Shown: positions 43,295 through 54,589, numbered from the stretch's first letter. The stretch is DNA of 64,000 nucleotides from Phocoena phocoena (GCF_963924675.1 NC_089226.1:50237124-50301123), one strand, 5' to 3'. Numbers and translations are program-made. The notes: generated by a model from the sequence alone, not told the origin.

Positions 43295-43526
43295 ACCATC
43301 TCTTTTTTTTTTTTTTTTTTTTTGTGGTACATGGGCCTCTCACTGCTGTGGCCTCTCCCATTGTGGAGCACAGGCTCCAGACGCGCAGGCTCAGCGGCCA
43401 TGGCTCACGGGCCCAGCTGCTCTGCAGCATGTGGGATCTTCCCGGACTGGGGCACGAACCCATGTCCCCTGCATCAGCAGGCGGACTCTCAACCACTGTG
43501 CCACCAGGGAAGCCCACCATCTCTTT
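43295..43526 (-). mobile_element. CHR SINE with 11-bp target duplication
   Basis: ACCATCTCTTT (43295-43305 and 43516-43526) flanks a complete element of 210 bp whose CpG sites are partly decayed to TpG/CpA. Confidence 0.96.
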
Positions 43527-43724
43527 CTTAAAGGACCCTGCCCACACTATCCCTGAATCTCCCCATCCACACCTAAATAGTTTCTTCTGTCTGAAACCAC
43601 CTGTGACTTTCTGCTAACAAAATCCAGGGGATTTGTCCTTGAGTTAACTCCCAACAGCATCTGTCACTATGCCCTCCTCATTACTCCTGATTCTTCATCT
43701 GGAAGTTATATCGTAAGCTATCAG

Positions 43725-43950
43725 GAGGCTGGGTTTTGTTGTTACATAAACTGAGGTTCAAATATGAGCTCTGCTAGTTCCCAGCTGTGTGACCTTGGGC
43801 AAGTTACCTAACCTCTCTGGGCCTCCAATTCCTCATCTATAAAATGGGAATAAATAATAGCTGCCTGGCTGAGTAGTGGAGAGAAGTAAGGCCAGCAGTG
43901 TAAGTAAAGCCCAAGCACAGCACCTGACACATCGCAGGCCATCAGATGGC
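43725..43950 (+). mobile_element. MIR SINE, well preserved
   Basis: 'CCAGCTGTGTGACCTTGGGC', 'AAGTTACCTAACCTCTCTGG', 'CTCATCTATAAAATGGGAAT' and 'AGCACCTGACACATCG' follow the MIR consensus closely. It is the best MIR copy in the window. Confidence 0.92.
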
Positions 43951-45538
43951 TACAATTTTTTCTCTTGGTTCAAATGAAAAAGGCCCAGAGAGGTAAATGA
44001 CTTGTTTAGAGTGTAACAAAACCAGCCCCTGCTGCTTATGTTTACTTCTTACTAGAAGGCACTCTGCTATAGTTCTCCTGAAGCGGCTGGCAAAGGTGTG
44101 GTTGCTCCCCAATGGCGGTGCTGATGAAGTTGATGTAATCATGTCCAGACACAACAACTCCTGTGAACCATGAGGTTAGAGCAGGGGGAGAATATTTCCC
44201 AGAAGAAGAAGCCCCAGATGTGTAAAGTGGGCGGGTGTCTATTTAAACAGAACAACGGGTGTCCACTCAGTAGCGTTAGAGCTCTTATACTTCTGCATTT
44301 TGTTAGCTATTCAGAGCTACTAGTGACAACATGCATGCCCTTAGAACGTCTGGCTTTCTCCTCCCTTTAGGTGGTATGGAGAGTCTATACAGTATCAATA
44401 TTCACAAGGCTGGCCATGAATAAAGATGCTTTCGTGCCCTAATGTTGAAATGCATGATTCAGGGTGTGAGGAACTCCCATTTAGAAGATGGGTGGAGAAC
44501 TCCCAGGACCTGCGTCTCTGAATTAGGGGTCAGGGTATTGGTGGCAGCTGATACTTCTCTGAGAACACTCTTAGTTGCTGTGATTATGGAAAGGGACTAA
44601 AGCCAGGAGGGGGGTTATGAAATGCTGCCCACTCTAAGTTAAATAAATCTCTTCAAAATGCACTCTTTGAATCTGTGTGGGAAATGTATAGCCCTTTTCC
44701 CCATGAGTGGTAGGCCACATGACCGGTAAAATATAAGGCTCTGTGGACCTGATGTTCTATTTCTTTTGGTTACTCCAGGCTCTCAAAGAGGCTTTTGGGG
44801 CTATTAATGGATTCACCTACTTTATATGTAGTCTCACCTGCCTACTAATTAGCTGAGAGAACCAGGAGCTACATTCAGTTTGGGCTCCAGATTACAGAAA
44901 TAGAGTTAGATCTTCTAATTCATTCCTTCATACATGCAGGCTCGATAAATGCTTGAATAGATGGGTAAACAGGAATACTTCTGCATTTCGGAGGCACAGT
45001 GTTGCAGAGGCAGATTCTGTGCTGGACGGAGATGGCCAGATCCTTACCCCACTGCATCAGTTGGTCATTGTATGTGGGTCACCCTGGGGAGGGCATGACC
45101 TTGGGCCAGGCAATTCTCTGCAGCAGACGCAATTCCTGGGGCTGACACCTGGAGGCTGTCTACAGCTGAACACTGCCAGAAGCTGGGTGGCAAGTTCTTT
45201 AATGAGGGGAATGTAAGCAGAGCACGCTGTGTCCACCACACGGTGGTATTTTATAAAGGGCGGGTGTCTGTGACAGCGTGTGTGTGATCATTAACATGAA
45301 TCAGAAGGGAAAAGGAGACTTTCACCCTGTTTACCTGGTTCAGCTGGGGTGGCGTAATGGCCTTTGAACACAAGGTGGTGCTGCAGCGTCAGTTTGAGGA
45401 GCTTTGATGCAGCTAGGAATACCGAAGGACTATCCCATTCTCTTTACAAAGAAAAACCAAAGGAAAGAGGCTGAGATGCTGTTTTAAAGTCGTTTTCCCC
45501 CTGACAGCTAAAATACTCAGAAGAGGTGAGATCTAAGG
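43951..45538. other. Intergenic, no recognised element
   Basis: About 1.6 kb without a repeat I recognise and without coding signal. Frames of 60-87 codons are open at 44953-45239 on both strands but lack domains. Confidence 0.45.
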
Positions 45539-45576
45539 GTGTGTGTGTGTGCGCGCGCGCGCGCGCGCGCGTGCGC
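45539..45576. repeat. Alternating GT/GC tract (Z-DNA-prone)
   Basis: There are 38 consecutive bases of strict purine-pyrimidine alternation: GT units first, then about ten GC units, then GTGCGC. Long GC alternation is the strongest known Z-DNA former, and tracts this CpG-dense are rare in methylated mammalian DNA. Confidence 0.97.
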
Positions 45577-45887
45577 CCAATTGACAGGTACGGAGGAGAC
45601 GGGGGATAGCGGAGCCGTCTCTCTCTTCCGCCTTTCCTTCCTTCCTCCAGAAAACACTCACCTTAGTGCCTGCTCCTGGGTTCTCGGCTCTGGCTGATCA
45701 CTGGGGTAACACAAATGAACAGTATCTGGCTTCCCCTATGTGAGTTTTGATGAAACAATGAAATGGCATTGGTGTGTGGCCCCCAAATATAAATTTCATG
45801 GGTGCTACCTTCCTAAGTCAGAGTTAAGGGGATGGTTTGGGGAGGGGTGTCGTAGAACTAAGCCTGGAGCTAGGTTACTTCTCTGTT
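45577..45887. other. Intergenic, no recognised element
   Basis: Unassigned sequence with several CpG next to the alternating tract. Confidence 0.4.
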
Positions 45888-46365
45888 CAAGAGGCAGCTG
45901 TAGCACAAGGGTTAAGCCCTTGGTTCTGGGGTCAGATGCCTGGATCTACGTCTGACCCCTACTACTTTACAGCTGTATGAATTTAGGCAAATGACATAAT
46001 TACATTGTGCCTTTAAAAAGCTCTTGGATAGGGCTTCCCTGGTGTCGCAGTGGTTGAGAGTCCGCCTCCCGATGCAGGGGACGCGGGTTCGTGTCCCGGT
46101 CCGGGAAGATCCCACATGCCGCGTAAGCAGCTGGGCCCGTGAGCCATGGCCGCTGAGCCTGCGCGTCCGGAGCCTGGGCTCCGCAATAGGAGAGGCCACA
46201 GCAGTGAGAGGCCCGCGTTCCGCAAAAAAAAAAAAAAAAAAGCTCTCGGATAGAACTATAATTATAGTTCCTCCGTGACAGGGCTCTGTGAGGATTCATT
46301 GAGAGCCATACATGTAAAGGATTAAGATGAGTGCCTTGGCATATGGCAGGGCTTGCTATTATTTT
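45888..46365 (+). mobile_element. MIR SINE interrupted by a CHR SINE
   Basis: 'GTAGCACAAGGGTTAAGCCC', 'GGGGTCAGATGCCTGGATC' and 'TACAGCTGTATGAATTTAGG' lie left of the SINE. 'CTGTGAGGATTCATTGAGAG' and 'GAGTGCCTTGGCATATGG' lie right of it. Together they make a nearly full MIR. Confidence 0.82.
46016..46253 (+). mobile_element. CHR SINE nested in a MIR
   Basis: AGCTCTTGGATAG on the left (ending at 46031) and AGCTCTCGGATAG on the right (46241-46253) differ by one base. The complete element (about 46032-46240) ends in an A-rich tail. Confidence 0.96.
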
Positions 46366-46615
46366 GAATGTTGTCTGTTAGTTCCTGAGCATCTCTACTA
46401 TGCAGGGTCCTGTGCTAGTTGCCTGGGAAGCAAAATGGACACACAGGAGACAGGTGTGCATGCTGGGCACTTAAAAATCGAGGTGTGAAGCCCTAGGAGG
46501 AGGCACACACAGGGTTAATGGGAGCCGGAGGAAGGGCACCAAACTTGGTCTTGCTGGGGAGGAGTGGAAGTGAGGAGCTTGGGGAAAGCTCCTGGGCTGA
46601 GGTGCTTCTTCTTAC

Positions 46616-46823
46616 TTTTTTTTTTTTTTTTGCGGTACGCGGGCCTCTCACTGTTGTGACCTCTCCCGTTGTGGAGCACAGGCTCCGGATGCGCAGGCTC
46701 AGCGGCCATGGCTCACGGGCCCAGCCGCTCCGCTGCATATGGGATCTTCCCGCACCGGGGCACGAACCCATGTCCCCTGCATCGGCAGGAGGACTCTCAA
46801 CCACTGCGCCACCAGGGAAGCCC
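46616..46823 (-). mobile_element. CHR SINE, target duplication not visible
   Basis: Complete element with a T16 run and 'CCACCAGGGAAGCCC' end. The flanks do not match each other. This points to later mutation, or to an insertion accompanied by a small deletion. Confidence 0.95.
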
Positions 46824-46911
46824 TCCCACTCCTGATTCTTGAAGGTAACTGACGCTAAGAGTTTTCTTGGGTTTCTTTCCGGACAAGGGCAGGCAGACCC
46901 ACCTTCCCAGA

Positions 46912-47142
46912 AAAACGCAGTGTGGTGCTAAGATGCTGAACTCCGGAGCCAGCCTGCCTGGGTTCCCATAATAACTCTTCATCCCTGCAGCTTTATGTGC
47001 TTACCCTAGTTATATAACTTGCCTGTGCCTCAGTTTTCCTCTGTGTAAAATGGACACCTACCCCACAGGGTTGTTACAAGGATTAATGGAGTTCATATAT
47101 GTAAAGCTCTGCACTCGGAGTGCCTGGCCTATAGTGTTTATT
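46912..47142 (+). mobile_element. MIR SINE
   Basis: 'CAGTGTGGTGCTAAGATGCT', 'GAGCCAGCCTGCCTGGGTTC', 'CTCTGTGTAAAATGGACACC' and 'GGGTTGTTACAAGGATTAA' match MIR in sense orientation. Confidence 0.88.
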
Positions 47143-47189
47143 TTTATAGAGAATCTCTTAAAAAGTAATATAGGAGGATATTATAATAC

Positions 47190-47460
47190 TGCTTTCCAGT
47201 ATGCTTTTTCTCACTAAAGTATCTTGCGTATCTTTCCACATCGGTAAACATAAATCCACCTCCTTCCTTTGAATGCTGCGTGGCACTGTGTGGTATGGAT
47301 ATACTATAATTTATTTAACCGCTCTCGTATTTATTTACTGGTTGTTTCCGGTTTTCCACTCTTACTCACAATGCTACCATGGCTATCTTTGTGCAGTCGT
47401 TCCAGTGTATCTTTAAGGCAAATTGCTACAAATCACATTTCTGGTTTAAGGGAGAGCCCT
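47190..47460 (-). mobile_element. Old L1M fragment, antisense
   Basis: 'GCTTTTTCTCACTAAAGTAT', 'GTGTGGTATGGATATACTAT', 'AATTTATTTAACCGCTCTCG' and 'GGTTGTTTCCGGTTTTCCAC' are reverse-strand L1M 3' region text. The copy is diverged. Confidence 0.7.
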
Positions 47461-47600
47461 GTCTTAGATGCACTGCTCTCTTTTCAGTGAAGGCAGCTTC
47501 CAGTTGCTCTCACCCTGAAGCACATCTCGAGGGACAGATCTGAAATCTGCAGATGTGCCCCAGGCTGGGTCCCTACCATGGATGAAAGGTCTAATGGAGC

Positions 47601-47646
47601 GGGGGGGGGGGGGGGGGGGGGGTAGGGGGTGGGGGGGATGGGGGGG
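47601..47646 (+). repeat. G22 run plus further G tracts (G-quadruplex-prone)
   Basis: Twenty-two consecutive G (47601-47622) are followed by tracts of 5, 7 and 7 G separated by one or two bases. Four or more G tracts on one strand satisfy the usual quadruplex pattern. Run length in such tracts is often uncertain in assemblies. Confidence 0.95.
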
Positions 47647-48425
47647 AAGCTGTGGGGAGGAGTTAGGCCAGGATGTAAGCAGCCTGTCTGGGAGGCAGGG
47701 GGTTCTGTTCCGCTTTCCTTTTTATCCTGTGCTCATCTTCTCCCTGAGGTTCAGAGTCAGGGGAGCTTTTGGGGTGGACCTTGGTGGCCCTAGCTCCAGC
47801 CTAGTGATGGGGAAGAGTATGTGTGTGCAGGATCCAGCCCTCCTGCGGCTCCCTTGCTCTCTGGGGACGTGGCTATGAGAGCTCAGAGAACAGCTGGGAT
47901 CCTGGCCCTGGGTGGAGCCCTCTGGTCTGGCTGTAACACAGGAGCTCACAGATTTTCACAGAATCACTGGTATCTAGAAGAAGGTCCAACCCCACATACT
48001 CCAGTAGGGGCCAGATCTGCCACCACACTCCGTACACTGCCTCCTTCAGCCCCAAATCCTGCGGGACATGTTTCCACTGGTGCCAGAAGCTCCGCCACAC
48101 GCAGCCCAGGGTGGACAGATGCTGGCCCTGCCCCTCTTCACAAGGGGGCATCGTCCAGCCCTGTGGAAGCAGAAGAGCCGTATAAGGAAAACCTAAGGGC
48201 TTTGGCTTCGAGGGCCCTGATGTGACCAGGAGCCCTCTTCCCTGAGCTGACATGGAGGCGGGTATCTCCCACTCTCGAAGAATCCCGGTGACCGAGGCGG
48301 GGACCACAAGGGCAAGGCGAGCAGTGGGCAAGAACTGTCTGAGGAATTTTCCAGAACTGGCCTTCATCAGTGACTCGGAGCTGTGGTGAATGAGAAGCAA
48401 CCATGGGAGCGGGTACGTCTAATTT
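47647..48425. other. GC-rich stretch with overlapping open frames, no recognised gene
   Basis: This stretch is more GC- and CpG-rich than its surroundings and not covered by a repeat I know. A 134-codon frame (+, 47821-48225) and a 175-codon frame (-, 47873-48400) overlap. Neither has a recognisable domain or a clear start context, and overlap on opposite strands suggests composition rather than coding. It could belong to a non-coding transcript. Confidence 0.45.
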
Positions 48426-48589
48426 TCAGTTCTCTTTCTGCAGGAAATTGTGAGCAGGGCTGACAGCCATCCTCTCCCTCTGACTGAAACTTGTAGAAAA
48501 TTGGGGTAGGCTGTCAGGAAGGAGGTTCTGGACCCTCACATGAGAGCATATGTGTATAAAAACGAAAAAGATGTTGGTATTTGCACCTT

Positions 48590-49270
48590 GAGTTGACGGA
48601 GTAGACTTTCCCAAACTGTTCTTCTAAACACTTGGACTGATTTATACTCACACAGTGGATGACATGTGCCTATTTCTCTTCATCTTTGACAATAGTGAGG
48701 ATTATTAAACTTTACGTATTTTGCCAAACTGATAGGGATATGCAGTGGTATCCCAAAGTTGATTTAATTTGTATTTTCTTAATTATGAGTGTAATTGAGC
48801 ATATTAAAGTCTACTTATTGGACATTAGCACTTCTGTTGGGTTGTGTGTTTCCTTATTGATTTGTAAAATCTCAATCTGATTTGTAAAATTTTATAGTAA
48901 GGAAATTGGCTCTTTGTCTAGGAAATGAATGGCCAATATTCTCCTAAGTTTTTGTGTTCTTTTAACTCTGTTTTCTTGTACAGAAGTATAAATATTTTAT
49001 GTCGTCAAATTTATCACTCTCTTCTTTAGGGCTTCCACTCCAAGGTCATAAAATGATTAACCCATTCTTTTCTGTTACTGCTATGATTTTATTTCTTTAA
49101 TTTTTTACATTTGAAAAAATTTCTCTGGAATTTTTAATGTAGGAAGTGATATAGGAATCTAGCTTATTTTGCTTTTCTAAAATGGCCAGCCGGTTATCCC
49201 AATGCTATTTACTGGCTAATCCTTCTTTTCCTTGCTGGTTTGAAATCCCCCCTCTTTCATATATCAAAAG
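48590..49270 (-). mobile_element. Old L1M ORF2/3' fragment, antisense
   Basis: 'GACATGTGCCTATTTCTCTT', 'TGACAATAGTGAGGATTATT', 'ATTATGAGTGTAATTGAGCA' and 'TGGCCAGCCGGTTATCCCAA' are diverged reverse-strand L1M ORF2 sequence. The reading frame is lost. Confidence 0.78.
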
Positions 49271-49279
49271 TTCTCACTC

Positions 49280-49445
49280 TCTCTACTTAGGAGATTTGGA
49301 TTTTGTACCCAGCTCTGTCACTAACTTCTTTGTGATCTTTACAAAGCCCCATCCTAAGGGCTTTACTCCTGTGTAGAATGAAGGGTTGGGAGAGATGATG
49401 TTAAAATTCCCATCTAATCTTAACGCTGTGAGTTGATGCCACAAT
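49280..49445 (+). mobile_element. MIR SINE relic
   Basis: 'TTGTACCCAGCTCTGTCACT', 'AACTTCTTTGTGATCTTTAC' and 'GTAGAATGAAGGGTTGGG' keep the MIR layout. Strongly diverged. Confidence 0.55.
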
Positions 49446-49869
49446 TCCATCGTGATATCAGGTCCCCCTCCTCCCTGGGTCTTTTCCAACCCGTTGTCGG
49501 TACCCACTCACCTAGCACCCAGTGCCTGGGGTCTACTTCTAGGGCTGTGCCTGGATCACTTTTATTGTAACCTTTTTCTTCATGAAATGATTATGTTTGA
49601 AACTCTGAAAGCCTAAGCTGTCTCTTACATAAATTCTTGTGTGGCCTGTCATAGTGAGGCAGAAGGAAATAAAAGGGTCTTAATAAGTGGTTCTAACTTG
49701 AGTCTCCAGGATCTTTGAGGGGACAGAGGGTTATGAAGATGGTGATGGGAAGATATTATTTAAACACTTGAAAAACTTTATGAAAATTGGGGCCCACGGA
49801 CTGATTTTTACCCTTGCTTTGGGTAAAATGTCTGTCTACACAATGAGCTCACATTAGTTTATGCTGGTT
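49446..49869. other. Intergenic, no recognised element
   Basis: No recognised content. Confidence 0.4.
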
Positions 49870-50095
49870 GGGGGGAAGTGAAGAGACATTTACTGAGTTT
49901 CAGGGGTTCTGCCTATAGTAATTGATTTAATTCTTCTCCAGCCTTGCTAGAGAGAGCAGCAGAATTATCTCCATTCTGAAGATGTGAAAGCAAAGCGGTG
50001 CCTTGCCCTAAGCCACCCACAGGTCACTTAGTTTGAACTGGAGGATTTCATCTCAGGTCCACACAAAAAGCTTTTTTCTTGTACTTCCCACACTG
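49870..50095 (-). mobile_element. MIR SINE relic, antisense
   Basis: 'ACATTTACTGAGTTTCAGGG', 'GAATTATCTCCATTCTGAAG' and 'CAGGTCACTTAGTTTGAACT' follow antisense MIR order. Confidence 0.65.
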
Positions 50096-50128
50096 CAGTT
50101 TCCCAGTGGGGAAGATCTGATTGGTAGC

Positions 50129-50398
50129 TAAGCATGTTCTTTTTTTTTTAACATCTTTATTGGAGTATAATTGCTTTACATTGGTGTGTTAGTTTCTGCT
50201 GTGTAACAAAGTGAATCAGCTATACGTATACATATATCCCCATATCCCCTCCCTCTTGCATCTCCCTCCCACCCTCCCTATCCCACCCCTCTAGGTGGTC
50301 ACAAAGCACCAAGCTGATCTCCCTGTGCTATGCGGCTGCTTCCCACTAGCTATCTGTTTTACATTTGGTAGTGTATATATGTCCATAAGCATGTTCTT
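50129..50398 (-). mobile_element. 244-bp L1 3' fragment with target duplication
   Basis: TAAGCATGTTCTT (50129-50141 and 50386-50398) is perfect. The insert starts with a T-rich tail and 'ACATCTTTATTGGAGTATAA'. It is closely similar to the copies at 15171 and 36253 but truncated at a different point. Confidence 0.96.
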
Positions 50399-51036
50399 GA
50401 TTAGTTAAGAAGAGGGGTAATGTAACTCTTTCCCTCCATAGACCATCATGTACAAAGCTATAAAAATTGTCCCTGGTGGAACCCCTGGGCTTCAGATCCT
50501 GATGGCTTTGACCTTGGGATTAAAAGTAGCTGTAGTGGCACAGAATTCCCACAAGGTGGCACCGTGAGCTCAGCAATGGAGTCAGCTTTCCAGCAGCATC
50601 CGCCTAGAGCCCGCAGGCACCTCTGGGGACCTGGGTACAGAATCAGCATCCCCCAGCAGGTGGGATTTCCTGTTATGTTTATTCTGAACTACCAGGTGGG
50701 GCACAGCAGTGTTGGCTCTCTTTTGGGTTAAAGAAGGCACTGGGTTATCCCTCTCCCTTTCATAACCTGGATCTGGTACAGGGTCTTTCTCCTTGGCAAT
50801 TAGGATGGGGCTCCAGTACTGTTGGGTGGTTGCACCCCCAGTTGTAACAGGTAATAGATTTCAGGTGGGGTGGAGATCTTTCTGCCACTGCTTTTGCTGT
50901 GGTGCAGGCAGGAGCAGTTACTAACTGTGGATTGGAAGGTCCTGCTGCAAAGGCAGGAAGTAGATGATAAACCATGAGAGCCTGGTGTGCTAGGGTGGAG
51001 GCAGCAAGGAGGAAGCAGCATAAAGAAAGGGAACCA
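50399..51036. other. Intergenic, no recognised element
   Basis: Unassigned. Frames of 63-124 codons overlap here without domains. Confidence 0.45.
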
Positions 51037-51248
51037 TTTTTTTTTTTTTTTTTTTTGCGGTACGCGAGCCTCTTACTGCCGTGGTCTTTCCCGTTGCGGA
51101 GCACAGGCTCCTGACGCGCAGGCTCAGCGGCCATGGCTTACGGGCCCAGGCGCTCCGCGGCATGTGGGATCTTCCCGGACTGGGGCACGAACCCGTGTCC
51201 CCTGCATCGGCAGGCGGACTCTCAACCACTGTGCCACCAGGGAAGCCC
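51037..51248 (-). mobile_element. CHR SINE
   Basis: Complete element with a T run of about 20 and 'CCACCAGGGAAGCCC'. Its flanks (ACCATTTTT and ACCTTTATTTTT) match only loosely, so the target duplication is decayed or imprecise. Confidence 0.95.
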
Positions 51249-51261
51249 ACCTTTATTTTTT

Positions 51262-51480
51262 GAATGGCTACTCTATGCCAGACACGGAGAGGGGAGATTT
51301 CCCCACGTTGTCTTAGTCAGTCCTCACAATGATCCTGTGACTTAAGCTGCTATTATTGTCCCCATTTTATAAATAAAAGAAACTAAGCCTTGGAGAGATG
51401 AAGTCACTTGCCCAAGGTCACTAGGCAGGTCAGCTTTGCAGCCAGGATTCTGTCTCAGGACATGTTCCAAGGACCAGATC
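51262..51480 (-). mobile_element. MIR SINE, antisense
   Basis: 'GGCTACTCTATGCCAGACAC', 'CAGTCCTCACAATGATCCTG', 'TTATTGTCCCCATTTTATAA' and 'CACTTGCCCAAGGTCACTAG' are clear. Well preserved. Confidence 0.9.
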
Positions 51481-51609
51481 CCAAAAACGTAGGAAGAAGG
51501 GTACAGACAGGAGCTTTAAAAACTGTCATTTAGTAGTGCAGCCAGCACCAAACCCTCTCTTACTTTCTCAAAACTTTGGTTCCTGTAAATGTTCAAGAGA
51601 CTATTTGTA

Positions 51610-51715
51610 AAAAAAAAAAAAAAAAAGGTGAGGAAACTGAGACACAGAGGGGCTACACACTTGCTCCAGGTTACAGCCAATAAATAATAAGTGGCATGGC
51701 TAGGATTCAAATAAA
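51610..51715 (-). mobile_element. MIR SINE fragment, antisense, beside an A18 run
   Basis: 'GGTGAGGAAACTGAGACACA', 'GTGGCATGGCTAGGATTCAA'. An A18 run at 51609-51626 abuts it, perhaps from expansion of the MIR 'AAA' stretch. Confidence 0.75.
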
Positions 51716-52285
51716 ATCTATGTGACTCAGAGCATCTGTTCTTTTAGAAGGGCAAATATAATAGGGATGTAAGAACTCATCCTCTCATTCATTCACTAAA
51801 CACTGACCAGGCAGCACCTAAGCACCAGGCGTGGTAACAGCTGCTTTCAATTAAAATTAGTCCTATTAAATATTCTTTGGTCTTCCAGGTTCATCCTTGT
51901 ATTATCCATCCTAGTAGAGTGTCCTGCCATCCTAGGCAGTCAATAAAGGCTTATAGAATGGAATGGAATGGAGTGGGACTGAACTGATTAAATGCAGCTG
52001 GAGCACTTGATGTGGTCCACATCTTTGGACTTTCCAAGTCTCATGAAACCAAATGATCAAAACTATTCAATTTGATTCAATGTGGCCAGCCCTTGTTGAG
52101 TGCCTGGCATTTTATTCCTTCACTATTTAGCTAATTTTGGCCATACCACCCAGCCTGTTGCCAAAATTATATTGTACACTGAAATATAAAGCTGCACTAA
52201 AATCCAGAGTAAGGGCAGAAGCATATGAACCTCATACTGGAGGTTGTTGGAAGAGAGGAAAGTGAAACTCTAGGCGATGGAAAGG
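51716..52285. other. Intergenic with short L2-like pieces
   Basis: About 51785-51840 ('TTCATTCACTAAACACTGAC') looks like antisense L2. 51958-51975 has a GAATG-type tandem patch. The rest is unassigned. Confidence 0.45.
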
Positions 52286-52680
52286 TAGCGTTTTGTTTAG
52301 AACTGAGTTGTGTTTGAAATTTGGTTATTCTGTTAACGAGCTGTGTAAACTCGGGCAGGTGATATACATTTCTGAATGTTAGTTTCCCCCTTTGTAGGAT
52401 GCAATCTTCATCTCACTGGATCATCACCAATATCAGCTCCTTGAGGAAACAGTCTGAGTCCTGAGTGTTATATTTTCAGTCCCTGGCAGAGGGCCTGGCA
52501 CCTAGTTAGTTCTCAATACATATTGAAAGAAGGAATACTGTTCTTTGAAGTAGGTAAGGCAAATTTAATTATTCCAGTTTTATGGCTGGGAAAACAGATC
52601 CAGGGGCTTTATTGAATGAGAGAATTGAATTGCGGTTTGTTCAAGGTCTCTCATCTAAAAGCGGGAGAAGCCCATTTTTC
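52286..52680. mobile_element. MIR (+), L2/MIR tail (+) and MIR (-) relics
   Basis: Sense MIR at about 52286-52430 ('GAGCTGTGTAAACTCGGGC'). Tail text at 52435-52535 ('CAGTCCCTGGCAGAGGGCC'). Antisense MIR at 52540-52680 ('ATTATTCCAGTTTTATGG'). All are diverged. Confidence 0.6.
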
Positions 52681-52867
52681 TAAATTGTGGCCTTGTAATG
52701 TGTTGGGTCTGAGCTTTTCTACCTGTGAAAATGACCTCCTAAGGGATCTCTGTGATTCTTTGTAACTCAAACATCCTACGAGTTTAGGTTGGTCACTCTG
52801 GTAACCCGAAGACAATATGATCCAAGATGATAAACAATGACTAGGATTAGAATAGATACTTGGAAAG

Positions 52868-53045
52868 TTGCATTCACTCATTCATTCATTCATTCACTCA
52901 CTCATGCAACAGTCATGCTTTGAGCACTTGCTCTGTGCCAGATGCCATGTTATATCTTGAGGGTAAAGGTAAATACAAAGATGAAACGTAGTCCCTGCCT
53001 CCACCGAGAGCTTACAGCTGAGTGTGGAGTAAAGCAAGTAGCAGC
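52868..53045 (-). mobile_element. L2 LINE 3' end, antisense, with (CATT)n
   Basis: A CATT-type tandem at about 52871-52903 is followed by 'GAGCACTTGCTCTGTGCCAG' and 'GAGCTTACAGCTGAGTGTGG', the reverse of an L2 tail. Confidence 0.8.
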
Positions 53046-53159
53046 TACAAGCAGGCGGCTGGTGCCAGGACAGGGCAGGCAGAGGGTGCTCTGGGAGGAA
53101 GAGGGAGAGGCAGGGAGGGCTCAGAGAAGGCGTCCTAGGACATGTGTCCGGGGCAAGGT

Positions 53160-53471
53160 GAGAACTTAATTTTTTTTTTAAATAAATTTATTTATTTTTG
53201 GCTGCGTTGGGTCTTCGTTGCTGCGTAAGGGCTGTCTCTAGTTGCAGCGAGCAGGGGCTACTCTTCGTTGCGGTGCGCGGGCTTCTCAGTGCAGTGGCTT
53301 CTCTTGTTGCGGAGCACGGGCTCTAGAGCGCAGGCTTCAGTAGTTGTGGCTCGTGGGCTTAGCTGCTCCGCGGCATGAGGGATCTTCCTGGACCAGGGCT
53401 CGAACCCGTGTCCCCTGCATTGGCAGGCGGACTCTTAACCACAGTGCCAGGGAAGTCCGAGAACTTAATTT
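53160..53471 (-). mobile_element. Long-form CHR SINE with 13-bp target duplication
   Basis: GAGAACTTAATTT (53160-53172 and 53459-53471) is perfect. The body of about 286 bp has 'TTTTTGGCTGCGTTGGGTC' and ends 'GTGCCAGGGAAGTCC'. One 'CAGTAGTTGTGG' block is missing compared with the copies at 14.5 and 19.1 kb. Confidence 0.95.
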
Positions 53472-54585
53472 ATATGAGTAGAAGCCAGCCAGGAGAAGAG
53501 TCAGAGCAAAACGTCTCTGTCACTGTGGGAAGGGCCAGGCACCTGTCTCCTGTGCTACGCTCTTCTCTCCTTACCTGGAAGGAGAAAGAGGGATAAGCAG
53601 TCTCTGAGGTGGAGTCTGGAAACATGGGCTTTCTTTTCTAGGGAAGGAGGTCGGCACGTGTTTATTTGGCCACATTGTCTCATGTTGACATTCATGTTGA
53701 CCCAGGCCTATCACTGATGACTCTTATTTCCAGGTTGGTGGCTTTGGTATTTTGGTTTGGGTTCCCCAGAATCAGACCTTGAAACAAGGATTGGTTTATT
53801 GGAAGGTGCAAGTAACAGGAAGGTGAGAGGGGAAGTATTGGGAGAAAATATGTCAACCATTAAAGGCTGAGTTATTAAGCCTGTTACCATAGTGGCAATT
53901 GTCGCTTAATTCCATGGAGAAACTCTGGAAGATGTTAGAAAACACACATCTCACAGTTCTCCCAGTCAGTGGGAGCTGGGGTAGCTATTGGTTAAAGGCT
54001 GCCTACCCTCTCCTCTCTGGAGTGTGTGTGTCTTCGATGCCAGCCACTTCCAGCCTGTGCTCTGGGCAGACAGGATGGGTTCTGTTAGCCTGAGCTAGCT
54101 CTCTGAGATAAAGAGGTGCTGAAATGAATGTAAGGGTGATGGCAATCTGAGGGGAATGTGGGCGGAGCACCAAAAGCATCTCCTACACTTAGGGCCTTAG
54201 CATCACATCATGCTGTAATACCTTGTACTATCATATTGCTGATGACTCTACCAGATGTCATTGAAGCTGTTTGGTGGACAGATTCCTTCTAGTTCCAGTT
54301 CATAGCCCTTTAGATGGGAAGAAGATGGATAAATAAATTTAGGACAGAGAACATGGTCTTGGCGACTTATCTGTAGAGTTCCTGACTTATTCCAAATTTC
54401 ACAGAAATTCATCTACGAATCCCCTGCCTCTCATAGTGTTTCAGCTCCACAAACCAGACACACCTATAAAACCAACACCTGGTCCCATCTGGTAGCATGA
54501 CTCTCCAGTAACAGGGAGAGACTGGACCATAGGACTCTTCTCTCTTGATCTAAAAGGACCCATAACCTAACAGTCACACATGTCT
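53472..54585. other. Intergenic; possible LTR remnant at about 53745-54110
   Basis: 'GGTTCCCCAGAATCAGACC' and 'TGGTTTATTGGAAGGTG' resemble the opening of some ERVL-class LTRs. The rest is unassigned. Confidence 0.4.
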
Positions 54586-54589
54586 GGCT

